NCBI RefSeq assembly: GCF_013280595.1
Contig: NZ_JAAATY010000019.1
Coordinates: 118,083 to 182,082 of the forward strand
From: Kibdelosporangium persicum
GTDB taxonomy: Bacteria; Actinomycetota; Actinomycetes; Mycobacteriales; Pseudonocardiaceae
Direction: 5' to 3'
DNA length: 64,000 bases
The translations under genes and the position numbers were made by a program. Shown in pieces: positions 38,000 to 46,649 of the stretch (position 1 is its first letter; every line of letters starts with the position of its first letter). A model generated the notes under the pieces. The model did no database searches. It was not told the origin of the DNA and was given only the letters and a program-made list of their open reading frames with translations.

Positions 38000-38916
38000 G
38001 CCCGGTACTCCCGTCCGGTCAGGTCGAGGAACACGTCCTCGAGGGTGGCGGTCCTGACCTGCAGCCCGTCCAGGGTGCCGCGCTCGGCCAACGCACTCAG
38101 CACCGGCGCGGGCTTGCGGGTGGTGATCGTCAGCGTGGTGCCGTCGTCCTTGACCTCGTCGACACCGGTGAATCCCCGTACGTCGTCGACGGGAAGCACA
38201 CCGTGGTCGAGCATGATGTGCGCGGGCGCGTCCAGTCCGCGGACGAGCGCGGCAGGCGTGTCCATCGCGAGGATCGTGCCGTGGTCCATGATCGCCACCC
38301 GGTCGCAGAGGGCCTCGGCCTCGTCGAGGTAGTGGGTGGTGTACACGATCGTCTTGCCGCGCGAGCGAATCTCCCGCAGCACGTCCCAGAGGTTGCGCCG
38401 GGCCTGGGGATCCAGCGCCGCGGTCGGCTCGTCGAGGAACACGATGTCCGGGTCGTGCACCAGCGCGCACGCGATGGACAGCCGCTGGCGCTGACCGCCG
38501 GAAAGCTTGTCCTCCCTGGTGTTCGCCTTCTCGGCGAGGCCGACCACGTCGAGCATCTCGTCGATGTTCTTGGTGCCCTTGCCGTACAGCGAGGCGAACG
38601 TCTGCAACTGCTCCCGCGCGGTCAGCTTCTCGAAGAACGCCGACGCCTGTAACTGCACGCCGATCCGTGGCACGAGTTTCACCTTGCGTGGCCACGGGTT
38701 CTCACCCAGTAGCGTCACGCTGCCCGCGTCGGGCCGCCGCAGGCCCTCGACGATCTCCAGGGTGGTCGTCTTCCCGGCGCCGTTCGGCCCGAGGATGCCG
38801 AAGAACTCACCTTCGGCCACAGTGAACGACACTCCGTCAACGGCGGTGAGCTCACCGTAGGTCTTGCGGATCGCGGAGACGACGATCGCGTCCCCGCCTC
38901 CCCCATTACCGGTCAT
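37996..38916 (-). CDS. ABC exporter ATP-binding protein
   Basis: 306 residues, DrrA/CcmA-like. Walker A GILGPNGAGKTTTLE is near 43, the Q-loop GVQLQASAFFEKLTA, signature LSGGQRQRLSIACAL, Walker B DIVFLDEPTAALDP and H-loop YTTHYLDEAEAL. After about residue 220 comes the DrrA-type C-terminal extension (LEDVFLDLTGREYRA), usual for antibiotic/lipid exporters with an ABC-2 permease. The ATG start is followed by a Gly-rich linker (GNGGGGDA). It is coupled to the permease gene by a 4-nt overlap. Confidence 0.92.
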   Translation of the reverse strand: MTGNGGGGDAIVVSAIRKTYGELTAVDGVSFTVAEGEFFGILGPNGAGKTTTLEIVEGLRRPDAGSVTLLGENPWPRKVKLVPRIGVQLQASAFFEKLTAREQLQTFASLYGKGTKNIDEMLDVVGLAEKANTREDKLSGGQRQRLSIACALVHDPDIVFLDEPTAALDPQARRNLWDVLREIRSRGKTIVYTTHYLDEAEALCDRVAIMDHGTILAMDTPAALVRGLDAPAHIMLDHGVLPVDDVRGFTGVDEVKDDGTTLTITTRKPAPVLSALAERGTLDGLQVRTATLEDVFLDLTGREYRA

Positions 38917-39003
38917 GGACGCAAGGTAGCCCGCCTCGCGGGCGAAATCTCGCGAGGCGGGCCACTCGATACGAATATCAGCCGTCCGGTTAGGCCGTTC
39001 GGC

Positions 39004-42000
39004 CTACCCGACGGACACCGTGAACACGTGCAAGGTGCCGCCGGACACCGACGACGGCAGCGTCACGCTCCTGACCTGTTTGGACGGATCGAGCGCGATG
39101 GGCTCGGTCGCGAACACGTAGGTGTTCAGGCCCTGGGACGACCCGTTCACCGAGTTGCGGTACGAGGACGTCACCGCGATTCGGTTGCCGAACGACGGCT
39201 GTTGCCCGCCACCGCCCAGCGTCCAGTCCGAGAAGCCGATCTGGGCCTGCTGCGTGGATCCGTCGGTGTAGGTGATCGTCAAGGTGCCGGACGCCGTGCC
39301 GTTCGCCGCGCTGCCGAGAAAGGCCAGCTTGGTCGCCCCGGCAGCCGCCTGGACGTTCACCGTCTGCCCGGAGGCGATCACGTTGTCCGGTTCGCCGACC
39401 TCGGTGAGCGGCCAGGTATGCGGCAAACCGTCCACTGTGACGGTTCCGCCGGGTTTCAGCCCCGCGTTGGACAGGGCGTTGGCCGAGTAGCTGAACCCGA
39501 CGTTGTCGAAGTTCGCCACGGACATCGCGTTGTCCGGGGAGATTCCTACGTTGTTGTAGGCCGCCCGCAGGCTGTCGGGCTGTGCGACGAGGATCTGCAG
39601 CGTCGCGCTCTGCAGTGGTCCCTGCGGACCGTTGAACCGCACCACCACTTGGTAGGTGGCCTCCGGCGTGCCGGGCTCGGCACGAACCGCGACCGACCTG
39701 CCCGCCTTGGCTCCCGGCGGGACGATCAACTCGCTCCCGCCGGGGATCACCGAGATCCCGGGCGGTCCCGGCGCGGTCCACGTCAGCCGTGCGCCGTCGC
39801 CGGAGAAGTCCTGCGCGCCGATCTCGACGAAGCCCGTGGTGCCTGCGGGAAGCACGATCCGTGACGGGGAGACGTACCCGCGCTGCCCGACCTCGCCGTC
39901 CCGGAACGAGGGCGGCGCGTCGCCAGGCCCGCTGCCCCACGCCGACGGAGTCGCGGACATGGTGAAGTCCACCGTGCCGCCACGCTCCACAAAGGACTCC
40001 GGCAGCCAGGTCCGGCTCGACGGGCGTCCGTTGAAGAGCAGGCCGGTGACGTACGGCGACTTCGCGCCCGCGCCCGCGCCGCGGATGGTCAGCTTGGCAC
40101 CGGCGGGCCGGGTGACCACGATCTCCTCGAACAACGGTCCATTCAGGACCAGTTCGGCGCGGCCCGGGATCATCGGGTACATGCCCATCGCGGCCCAGAC
40201 GTACCACGAGGACAACTGGCCGAGGTCGTCGTTGCCGACCAGGCCGTTCTCCTTGGGGCTGTACAACTCCGTCAGCACCTTACGAGTGATCGCCTGGGTC
40301 TTCTCCGGCGCCCCGGCGTAGTTGTACAGCCAGGTGACGTGCGAGTTCGGCTCGTTGCCCATGAAGGCGAACGGTTTGCCGGGACCCGCGTTGAGCTCCG
40401 TGAAGAACGTGTCCAACCTGTTGATCACGGTCGCGTTCCCGCCCATCGCGGTGAACAGGCCACTCGGGTTGTACGGGACCATCCAGGCGTATTGCGCGCC
40501 GTTGCCTTCGACCCAGCCGTCGCCACTGGCCGGGTTGAACGGCTGCATGAACGAGCCGTCCTTGTTGCGCGGGTTCAGATAACCGTTGGCCGGGTTGTAG
40601 AGGTTCTGCCAGTTCTGGGCGCGTTTCATGAACGTGCTCCAGGTCGCGCCGTCGCCGAGCCTGCGGGCCAGTTCGGCGATCGCGAAGTCCGCGCTGGTGT
40701 ACTCCAGGGTGGTCGCGGCCGCTCCCCAGACGTTCGGCGAGCCCATCGGGATGTAGCCCAGTTCCTGGTAGTCCTCAAGGCCAGGGCGCTCGATGTAGCC
40801 CTGCGTCGGCTGTGTCGCCCCGCGCAGCATCAGCAGGAGGGCCTTGGCCGCGTCGAAGTCCTTGGCGCCGAAGGCATACGCGGTCGACACGATGATGTGG
40901 TACGGGTCGCCGTTCATCACGCCGGTGTAGCCGTTGGCGACCGTCCAGCGGTCCCATGCCCCGCCTTGCTCGGCGTACAGCATCATCGACCGGGCGATGT
41001 CCGACGCTTCCTCAGGCGCCAGCAGGGACAGCAGTTGGAACTGTGAGCGGTAGACGTCCCAGCCGGAGAAGTTGGTGTAGACGGGCCGGTCCGTGGTGTG
41101 GACGCGACCGTCGAACCCGGCGTATCTGCCGTCCGCGTCGGAGAAGACGTTGGGCTGGATCAAGGAGTGGTAGAGCGCGGTGTAGAACGTGGTCCGCTCG
41201 TCGGTCGTGCCGCCCTTGACCTGGATCTGGTTGAGCTTCGCGTTCCACGCGGCCCGTGCGTTGTCCCTGACCTGCTCGAAGGTGCCGTTCTCGGCATTGA
41301 GGTTGCCCTTCGCGCCGTCGATCGACACGAACGAGAGTCCCACTCGGACGTTCACGGTGTCCGACTCGAAGGAGTCGAACGTGACGAACCCGCCCGAGCC
41401 TGGCCCGGACACCGTGGTGTCGAGTGGTGCGACCGGCCGCGGCTTCCCGGCCCGCTCAGCGGTCTTCGGCGCGTCCACGGCTTCGAGGTCGACCTTCGGC
41501 GGCGCGCCACCCCTTTCGGCTCGTTTGCCGTGCGTGACCGTGCCGTTCTTCCAGGTACCGACCGACTCGAAGGGCCGGTCGAACTGCGCGTGGAAGTAGA
41601 CGCGGTAGCGGTGGTCCACACCGCAGAACTTGCCGCTCGTGGCCCACCCGCTGATGGTGTCGGTACCGATGACGGTCTCGGCGTCGTCCGTGCCCGCGAC
41701 CGATCCTGACGTGTTGACCAGCAACGTCGACATCGCGCCCGCCGGGAACCGCAGGCGGCCGACGCCCGTGCGCTGGGTCGCGGTGAGTTCGACCCCGGCG
41801 CCGGAGTCCAGCGTCACCCCGTAGCGCCCGGGCGTCGCCGTCTCGTTGGCACGGTTGAACTTCGCGATGTACCTGGCCGGGTCCGTCGCCGGGGACGTGG
41901 TCACCTGGCCGACGAACGGCATGAACGGGATGTCCTGGTACGTGCTGCACCCGGCGCCGGACAGGTGCGTCAGGCTGAAGCCCTTGATCCGATTGTCGTC

Positions 42001-42267
42001 GTGGAAATATCCCCCGTGCTGGTGGGTCACGGTGTCCGGACTCCACTGCACCATGCCGAACGGCACCACGGCCCCAGGGAAGGTGTTGCCGGCACCGCCG
42101 CCCGTGCCGTGGTCGGGTCCGCCGGGCTTGGTGCCGACGTAGGGGTTCACGAACTGTGCTAGATCCTCGACGGCGGTCCGCGGCTGACCTGTCGCGACCG
42201 GGGCGCTGACCACGCCCCACGCGACCCCCAGGGTCACCGTCGCTGCCAACCATCTTCTGCGTGACAT
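39004..42267 (-). CDS. Secreted GH92 alpha-mannosidase
   Basis: 1087 residues. Signal peptide about 1-28 (MSRRRWLAATVTLGVAWGVV; the Arg run may mean Tat export). The N-terminal beta domain starts with VNPYVGTKPGGPDHGTGGGA and contains IKGFSLTHLSGAGCSTYQDI, a GH92 hallmark. The (alpha/alpha)6 domain includes YTNFSGWDVYRSQFQLLSLL, WVEGNGAQYAWMVPYN and GLVGNDDLGQLSSWYVWAAM, near the Ca-binding and catalytic Glu/Asp residues. The C-terminal part (about 790-1087) adds beta domains of NEW3 and carbohydrate-binding type (YNNVGISPDN, GGTVTVDG). GH92 enzymes are Ca-dependent exo-alpha-mannosidases. Divergent from it is a LacI-controlled mannose isomerase and transport operon, so mannose from glycans is the likely target. 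Confidence 0.93.
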   Translation of the reverse strand: MSRRRWLAATVTLGVAWGVVSAPVATGQPRTAVEDLAQFVNPYVGTKPGGPDHGTGGGAGNTFPGAVVPFGMVQWSPDTVTHQHGGYFHDDNRIKGFSLTHLSGAGCSTYQDIPFMPFVGQVTTSPATDPARYIAKFNRANETATPGRYGVTLDSGAGVELTATQRTGVGRLRFPAGAMSTLLVNTSGSVAGTDDAETVIGTDTISGWATSGKFCGVDHRYRVYFHAQFDRPFESVGTWKNGTVTHGKRAERGGAPPKVDLEAVDAPKTAERAGKPRPVAPLDTTVSGPGSGGFVTFDSFESDTVNVRVGLSFVSIDGAKGNLNAENGTFEQVRDNARAAWNAKLNQIQVKGGTTDERTTFYTALYHSLIQPNVFSDADGRYAGFDGRVHTTDRPVYTNFSGWDVYRSQFQLLSLLAPEEASDIARSMMLYAEQGGAWDRWTVANGYTGVMNGDPYHIIVSTAYAFGAKDFDAAKALLLMLRGATQPTQGYIERPGLEDYQELGYIPMGSPNVWGAAATTLEYTSADFAIAELARRLGDGATWSTFMKRAQNWQNLYNPANGYLNPRNKDGSFMQPFNPASGDGWVEGNGAQYAWMVPYNPSGLFTAMGGNATVINRLDTFFTELNAGPGKPFAFMGNEPNSHVTWLYNYAGAPEKTQAITRKVLTELYSPKENGLVGNDDLGQLSSWYVWAAMGMYPMIPGRAELVLNGPLFEEIVVTRPAGAKLTIRGAGAGAKSPYVTGLLFNGRPSSRTWLPESFVERGGTVDFTMSATPSAWGSGPGDAPPSFRDGEVGQRGYVSPSRIVLPAGTTGFVEIGAQDFSGDGARLTWTAPGPPGISVIPGGSELIVPPGAKAGRSVAVRAEPGTPEATYQVVVRFNGPQGPLQSATLQILVAQPDSLRAAYNNVGISPDNAMSVANFDNVGFSYSANALSNAGLKPGGTVTVDGLPHTWPLTEVGEPDNVIASGQTVNVQAAAGATKLAFLGSAANGTASGTLTITYTDGSTQQAQIGFSDWTLGGGGQQPSFGNRIAVTSSYRNSVNGSSQGLNTYVFATEPIALDPSKQVRSVTLPSSVSGGTLHVFTVSVG

Positions 42268-42438
42268 GTGGCCGATCGCCTCCCGGATTGACTGACAACC
42301 TTGTCGCTATCAACCGTTCGTGTCGGCCACACTGCGCAGCGTGGCGGGCTTCGTCAACCCTTCACCAGATCTCAGCCCATCCAGCCCGCCCCAGTTACCC
42401 CAAACGCGCTAACCCACCCCTCACCTCGCCCGCCACCA

Positions 42439-42560
42439 CCCGTGTCCACCACTCCGGCACCCCGTGTCCACCACTCCGGCACCCCGTGTCCACCACTCCG
42501 GCACCGTGAGATGCGCTTTGCGGCACCTCCGATGTGCTTGCGGCACCTTCGATGCGCTTC
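42439..42560. repeat. Family B tandem repeat array 4 with mixed cores
   Basis: Three perfect 22-nt units (CCCGTGTCCACCACTCC then GGCAC; 42439-42504) are followed by units with another core: CGTGAGATGCGCTTTGC-GGCAC (22 nt), CTCCGATGTGCTTGC-GGCAC (20 nt) and a last degenerate one (CTTCGATGCGCTTCCTG). The GGCAC stays constant while the core changes. Confidence 0.85.
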
Positions 42561-42596
42561 CTGCCTGTCTCAGCCGGGCTGGGTTGGGTGAATTAC

Positions 42597-42713
42597 CGCG
42601 TGTCCGCCTTTGCGGCTTGGCGTGAGTTCTCCATCCGACTCGCTTCCAGCGTGCTTTCTTCTCTCCGTGCGCCGCGGACGGAGCAACTCACGCGCCGCAA
42701 AGGCAGACACGCG
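42597..42713. repeat. Long imperfect inverted repeat upstream of lacI
   Basis: The left arm 42597-42637 (CGCGTGTCCGCCTTTGCGGC, then GCGTGAGTT and CTCC) matches the reverse complement of 42675-42713 (CGGACGGAG, AACTCACGCGCCGC, AAAGGCAGACACGCG) with two substitutions and two small indels. Spacer of about 37 nt. It is a stem of nearly 40 bp in the leader of the LacI operon; a MITE-like remnant or a regulatory structure. Confidence 0.7.
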
Positions 42714-42791
42714 CGGTCACATGTCACCGACTCACGCGCTCGCTTCGCTCGCTTGTTCTTCGTTGTTGCTCATGTGATACTCAGCGCCACC

Positions 42792-43823
42792 ATGACAACG
42801 TTGTCGGAACCAGGGACTCGCAAGGTTCGGCGGGCGACCATGAGTGATGTCGCCCGGCTTGCCGGGGTGAGCATCAAGACCGTGTCCAGGGTGGTCAACG
42901 ACGAGCCCGGTGTCCATCCCGACACCGCGGAACGGGTGCTGGCCGCGATCGAACAGCTGGGTTTCCGCCGGAACCTCGGTGCCCGCAATCTTCGGCGGGG
43001 GATGTCCACCGGGACCATCGGGCTTGTCCTCGAGGACGTCGGCAACCCCTTCTACTCCGTGCTGACCAGGGCCGTCGAGGAGGTCGCCCGGGCGTTCGGG
43101 CGCCAGGTGCTGACCGGTTCGTCCGCCGAGGACCCGGCCAGGGAACGAGAGCTGGCGCTGGAGTTCTGCTCACGCCGGGTCGACGGGCTGATCGTCGTGC
43201 CCGCCGGGATGCAGCACGGTTATCTCGTGCCCGAGATGCGCGCGGGAACTCCGGTCGTGTTCGTCGACCGGCCCGCTGGCGATGTCGTGGCCGACACCGT
43301 GCTGGTGGACAACCTTGGCGGCACCGCCGCGATGGTCGATCACCTGGCCCGGTACGGCCACAGCCGGATCGCCTTCCTCGGCGACGCACCCGACATCTTC
43401 ACCGCCAGTGAGCGGTTACGAGGTTTCCGCGAAGGATGCGCGAAGGCGGGCATCCGTTACGACGAGTCGCTCGTCGTGATGGGGCCGCACACCGACGCCG
43501 CGGTGGCGAGTTCCGTCCGCCGCTTGCTCTCCGGCGCCGATCCGGCGACCGCGCTGATCACCGGCAACAACCGGATCACCATCATGGTGTTGCGTGCCCT
43601 GAGCACGCTCGACGCGCGTCCCGCCGTGGCCGGTTTCGACGACTTCGAACTGGCCGATCTGCTCGCCCCGCCGGTCACCGTGCTGGCGCACGACATCGCC
43701 GCGATGGGCCGGGCCGCCGCCGAGTTGTTGTTCGCCCGGATGGAGGGCGACACGTCACCGCCGCGCAGGATCGTGCTGCCGGCCAACATCATCCCTCGGG
43801 GATCGGGAGAGGTACGACCTTGA
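42792..43823 (+). CDS. LacI-family transcriptional regulator of the mannose operon
   Basis: 343 residues. The N-terminal HTH is ATMSDVARLAGVSIKTVSRV (about 15-34) with the hinge helix NLGARNLRRGMSTGTIGLVL. A periplasmic-binding-protein-like effector domain follows (VGNPFYSVLTRAVEEVARAF; VDGLIVVPAG; VVFVDRPAGD; GHSRIAFLGDA; VAGFDDFELADLL). It is the first gene of a plus-strand operon (isomerase, ATPase, permease, binding protein), each start overlapping the previous stop by 4 nt except the last, and is divergent from the GH92 mannosidase. It probably represses both directions in the absence of a mannose-related sugar. ATG 42792 is the first good start; upstream frame is repeat sequence. Confidence 0.92.
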   Translation: MTTLSEPGTRKVRRATMSDVARLAGVSIKTVSRVVNDEPGVHPDTAERVLAAIEQLGFRRNLGARNLRRGMSTGTIGLVLEDVGNPFYSVLTRAVEEVARAFGRQVLTGSSAEDPARERELALEFCSRRVDGLIVVPAGMQHGYLVPEMRAGTPVVFVDRPAGDVVADTVLVDNLGGTAAMVDHLARYGHSRIAFLGDAPDIFTASERLRGFREGCAKAGIRYDESLVVMGPHTDAAVASSVRRLLSGADPATALITGNNRITIMVLRALSTLDARPAVAGFDDFELADLLAPPVTVLAHDIAAMGRAAAELLFARMEGDTSPPRRIVLPANIIPRGSGEVRP

Positions 43824-44854
43824 ACAGCCCAGACGTCGCAACCGGAGTAAGCCCGGTGTGGCTGCCTGCCAACCAGCCCATGCAGTTCTACGCAGGCGGG
43901 GAATCGATCGAGGCGCTCAGAGGGGTCGGCAACGCACGGACGGACCACGGCCCGGAGGACTGGGTCGGGTCGACCACCACGAGGTACGGCCAGGAGACCG
44001 CCGGCCTGACCATGCTCGCCAACGGCCAGTGGCTGCGGGACGCCGTGCGGGAGAACCCGGAGAACTGGCTGGGCAAGGCACATTCGGCACGCTTCGGCGG
44101 CGATCCCGCCGTGCTGGTGAAACTGCTGGACGCCGGGCAGCGGCTGCCGGTGCACTGCCACCCGTCGGACGCGTTCGCGCAGCGGCACATGGGTTCCCAC
44201 TTCGGCAAGACCGAGGCGTGGATCATCGTCGGCACACCGGCGGACGGCGGCGACGTCCACATCGGATTCCGGGAGGACCTTTCCGGCTCCACGGTGGCCG
44301 ACTGGGTGGCCGAACAGGACACTTCGGCGATGCTCGGCGCCTTGAACACCGTCACGGTCCGGCCGGGCGACACGGTTTTTGTGCCCGCCGGGTTGCCGCA
44401 CGCGATCGGCGCTGGCGTGTTCATCGTCGAACTACAGCAGCCGACCGACCTGTCGGTCACGTTGGAGTGGAAGGACTTCCTCGACTCGGAGGCCGGTGGA
44501 CACCTCGGCTTCGGCTACGACGTGGTGCTCGACTGCGTGGACCGTTCCAGGTGGGACGCGGACCGGCTCAAGCAGATCGTGCGGCACGCCGAGGACGCGT
44601 CGCCGGTGACCGACCTCCTTGGCCCGGACGCGGCAGGGTTCTTCCGTGCGCAACGGATTCGTGGTGGCGCGTCGCTGGACGCGTCGTTCTCGATCCTCGT
44701 CGCACTGGAGGGGTCGGGCACGATCCGGACCGAAAGCGGCGAGGTGGCGGTGAACAAGGGCGATACGTACGTGTTCCCGCACGCCGCCGGTCCGGCCACA
44801 GTGGACGGCGAGCTCGTGGCGATCCGTTGCCTGCCACCGGAGGTAACGTTGTGA
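43820..44854 (+). CDS. manA: Class I mannose-6-phosphate isomerase
   Basis: 344 residues, two-cupin PMI fold. Zinc ligands are visible: LPVHCHPSDAF (Gln/His site, near 110), FGKTEAWIIVG (Glu, near 132) and VFVPAGLPHAIGAGVFIVEL (His and catalytic region near 195). The C-terminal cupin reads ASFSILVALEGSGTIRTESG. It interconverts mannose-6-phosphate and fructose-6-phosphate. The TTG start overlaps the LacI stop (TTGA) and has GAGAGG upstream; its own TGA overlaps the GTG of the ATPase gene. Length is on the short side for class I enzymes. A kinase for imported mannose is not in the operon. Confidence 0.85.
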   Translation: MNSPDVATGVSPVWLPANQPMQFYAGGESIEALRGVGNARTDHGPEDWVGSTTTRYGQETAGLTMLANGQWLRDAVRENPENWLGKAHSARFGGDPAVLVKLLDAGQRLPVHCHPSDAFAQRHMGSHFGKTEAWIIVGTPADGGDVHIGFREDLSGSTVADWVAEQDTSAMLGALNTVTVRPGDTVFVPAGLPHAIGAGVFIVELQQPTDLSVTLEWKDFLDSEAGGHLGFGYDVVLDCVDRSRWDADRLKQIVRHAEDASPVTDLLGPDAAGFFRAQRIRGGASLDASFSILVALEGSGTIRTESGEVAVNKGDTYVFPHAAGPATVDGELVAIRCLPPEVTL

Positions 44855-45612
44855 CACCTGTCCTGCAGGCGCAGAACATAGTCAAGCACTATGGTTCGGT
44901 CGAAGCACTGCGTGGCGCGTCGTTCGAAGTGGGCCAAGGTGAAGTGGTCGCACTGATCGGCGACAACGGCGCGGGCAAGTCGACCTTGGTCAAGTGCCTG
45001 TCCGGCGCGGAGATCCCCGACTCGGGCACGATCCTGCTCGACGGACAGCCGGTGACGCTCGACTCGCCGGTGACCGCGCGCAGGCTCGGCATCGAGACCG
45101 TGTACCAGGACCTCGCCGTCGCACCGGATCTCGACCCGGCCGCGAACCTGTTCCTGGGCAGGGAGATCCGCCGCAAGGGCCTGCTCGGCAAGTTCGGCGT
45201 GCTGGACAAGGCGGAGATGCGCAGGCGTGCCGCCGACGAGTTCACCCGGCTCGGCGTGACGCTGCAGAGCATCGACGTGCCGATCGGAGCGCTTTCCGGT
45301 GGGCAACGCCAAAGCGTCGCGGTCGCGCGTTCGGTCGTGTGGGCGAGCAAGGTCGTGTTCATGGACGAGCCCACCGCCGCACTCGGTGTGGTGCAACGGG
45401 AAAAGGTGCTCGACGTGATCAAACGTGTGCGCGACGAGGGCATGGCCGTCGTGCTGATCAGCCACAACATGCCCGAGGTGCTCTCGGTGTCCGACCGGGT
45501 CGAGGTGCTGCGGCTCGGGCGTCGTGTCGCACGGTTCACCGCCGCCGAAGCCTCGCTGGAGGACCTCGTCGGCGCGATGACGGGCGCGTTGACCCAGGAG
45601 GACGCGGCATGA
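44851..45612 (+). CDS. Sugar ABC transporter ATP-binding protein (FrcA-like, single domain)
   Basis: 253 residues with one ABC domain: Walker A VALIGDNGAGKSTLVKCL (near 35), signature LSGGQRQSVAVARSVVW, Walker B VVFMDEPTAAL and H-loop VLISHNMPEVL. Most ribose/xylose-type importers use a duplicated ATPase of about 500 residues; the half-size form is that of the FrcA type of fructose/mannose/ribose importers. That fits the mannose context. Coupled to the isomerase upstream and permease downstream by 4-nt overlaps. Confidence 0.9.
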   Translation: MTPVLQAQNIVKHYGSVEALRGASFEVGQGEVVALIGDNGAGKSTLVKCLSGAEIPDSGTILLDGQPVTLDSPVTARRLGIETVYQDLAVAPDLDPAANLFLGREIRRKGLLGKFGVLDKAEMRRRAADEFTRLGVTLQSIDVPIGALSGGQRQSVAVARSVVWASKVVFMDEPTAALGVVQREKVLDVIKRVRDEGMAVVLISHNMPEVLSVSDRVEVLRLGRRVARFTAAEASLEDLVGAMTGALTQEDAA

Positions 45613-46637
45613 CCACTTTGGACGGCCTGCCCACCGCGGAACGGCGGTCGTTAGGCGCCCGGTTGTTGTCCGCCAACACCTTCTGGATCGCGCTTGTGCT
45701 GCTGGCGCTCATCGTGGTGTTCAGCGCGATCGCGCCGGAGTCGTTCCTGACGTTCTTCAACTTCCAGCAGCTGTTCATCGAGACCGCGGTGCTGCTGGTG
45801 ATCGCGGTCGGGATGACGTTCGTGATCATCACCGGCGGCATCGACCTGTCGGTCGGCTCGGTGCTGATCTTCGCGGGCATGATCTCCGCGAAGACGATGG
45901 AGTGGATGAGCCCTGGTCAGGACGCCAGCAACGCGGGCTGGGGCGTGATCACCGCCGGGCTGGTGGTGGCGATCGCGGGCGGTTCGCTGTGGGGCCTGAT
46001 CAACGGTCTGCTCGTGGCACGGGCCAACATCCCGCCGTTGATCGTCACGCTCGGCACGCTCGGCGCCGCACTGGGCGTGGCCTCGCTGCTCAACGACGGC
46101 ACGAACGTGCGCACGGTTCCGTTGGAACTGCGGGACAGCCTCGGCTTCGGCACGCTGGAGGGCAACATCCCGAACCTGGTCGTCGTCGCGGTGGTGATCA
46201 CGGTGATCTTCGGCCTCGTCCTGCACACCACCCGGTTCGGCCGGTACACGTTCGCGATCGGCTCCAACCCGGAAGCCGCACGGCGGGCGGGCATCGGCGT
46301 GACCCGGCACCTGACGAACGTCTACCTGCTCACCGGTTTTCTGGCCGGGATCGCGGGTTTCATGTCGCTGGCGTACTTCCAGTCGACCACGATCTCCGGG
46401 CACACCACGGACAACCTCAACGCCATCGCCGGTGTGGTGATGGGCGGCACGAGCCTGTTCGGCGGGATCGGCACGATCCTCGGCACGGTGATCGGCGTGT
46501 TCATCCCGGCGGTGCTGCAGAAGGGCTTCAATATCATCGGCGTCCAGCCGTACTGGCAGATGATCGCGGTCGGCGCGGTCCTGGTCGCGGCCGTGTGGTT
46601 CGACCAGCAACGCCGTCGCTCCCAGAACAAGCGATAA
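45609..46637 (+). CDS. Sugar ABC transporter permease (FrcC/RbsC-like)
   Basis: 342 residues with about 8-10 hydrophobic segments, for example TFWIALVLLALIVVFSAIA, VLLVIAVGMTFVIITGGIDL, ITAGLVVAIAGGSLWGLING and VVVAVVITVIFGLVLHTTRF. The family motifs GGIDLSVGS, ARRAGIGVTR (ATPase coupling loop, EAA-like) and AGVVMGGTSLFGGIGTI are present, as in the BPD_transp_2/RbsC family. It forms the pore of the mannose-type importer with the half-size ATPase and the binding protein downstream. Confidence 0.92.
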   Translation: MTTLDGLPTAERRSLGARLLSANTFWIALVLLALIVVFSAIAPESFLTFFNFQQLFIETAVLLVIAVGMTFVIITGGIDLSVGSVLIFAGMISAKTMEWMSPGQDASNAGWGVITAGLVVAIAGGSLWGLINGLLVARANIPPLIVTLGTLGAALGVASLLNDGTNVRTVPLELRDSLGFGTLEGNIPNLVVVAVVITVIFGLVLHTTRFGRYTFAIGSNPEAARRAGIGVTRHLTNVYLLTGFLAGIAGFMSLAYFQSTTISGHTTDNLNAIAGVVMGGTSLFGGIGTILGTVIGVFIPAVLQKGFNIIGVQPYWQMIAVGAVLVAAVWFDQQRRRSQNKR

Positions 46638-46649
46638 TTGGAGGTTGTG

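Larger units (their letters stand above)
42268..42791. other. 524-bp regulatory intergenic region with two repeat structures
   Basis: Divergent control region between the GH92 gene (-) and the LacI operon (+). It holds family B array 4 (42439-42560) and the long inverted repeat at 42597-42713. Frames that cross it come from the repeats. Near 42740 lies CGCTCGCTTCGCTCGC, a short self-complementary run. Operators for the LacI protein are expected here but no clear LacI-type palindrome stood out. Confidence 0.55.
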
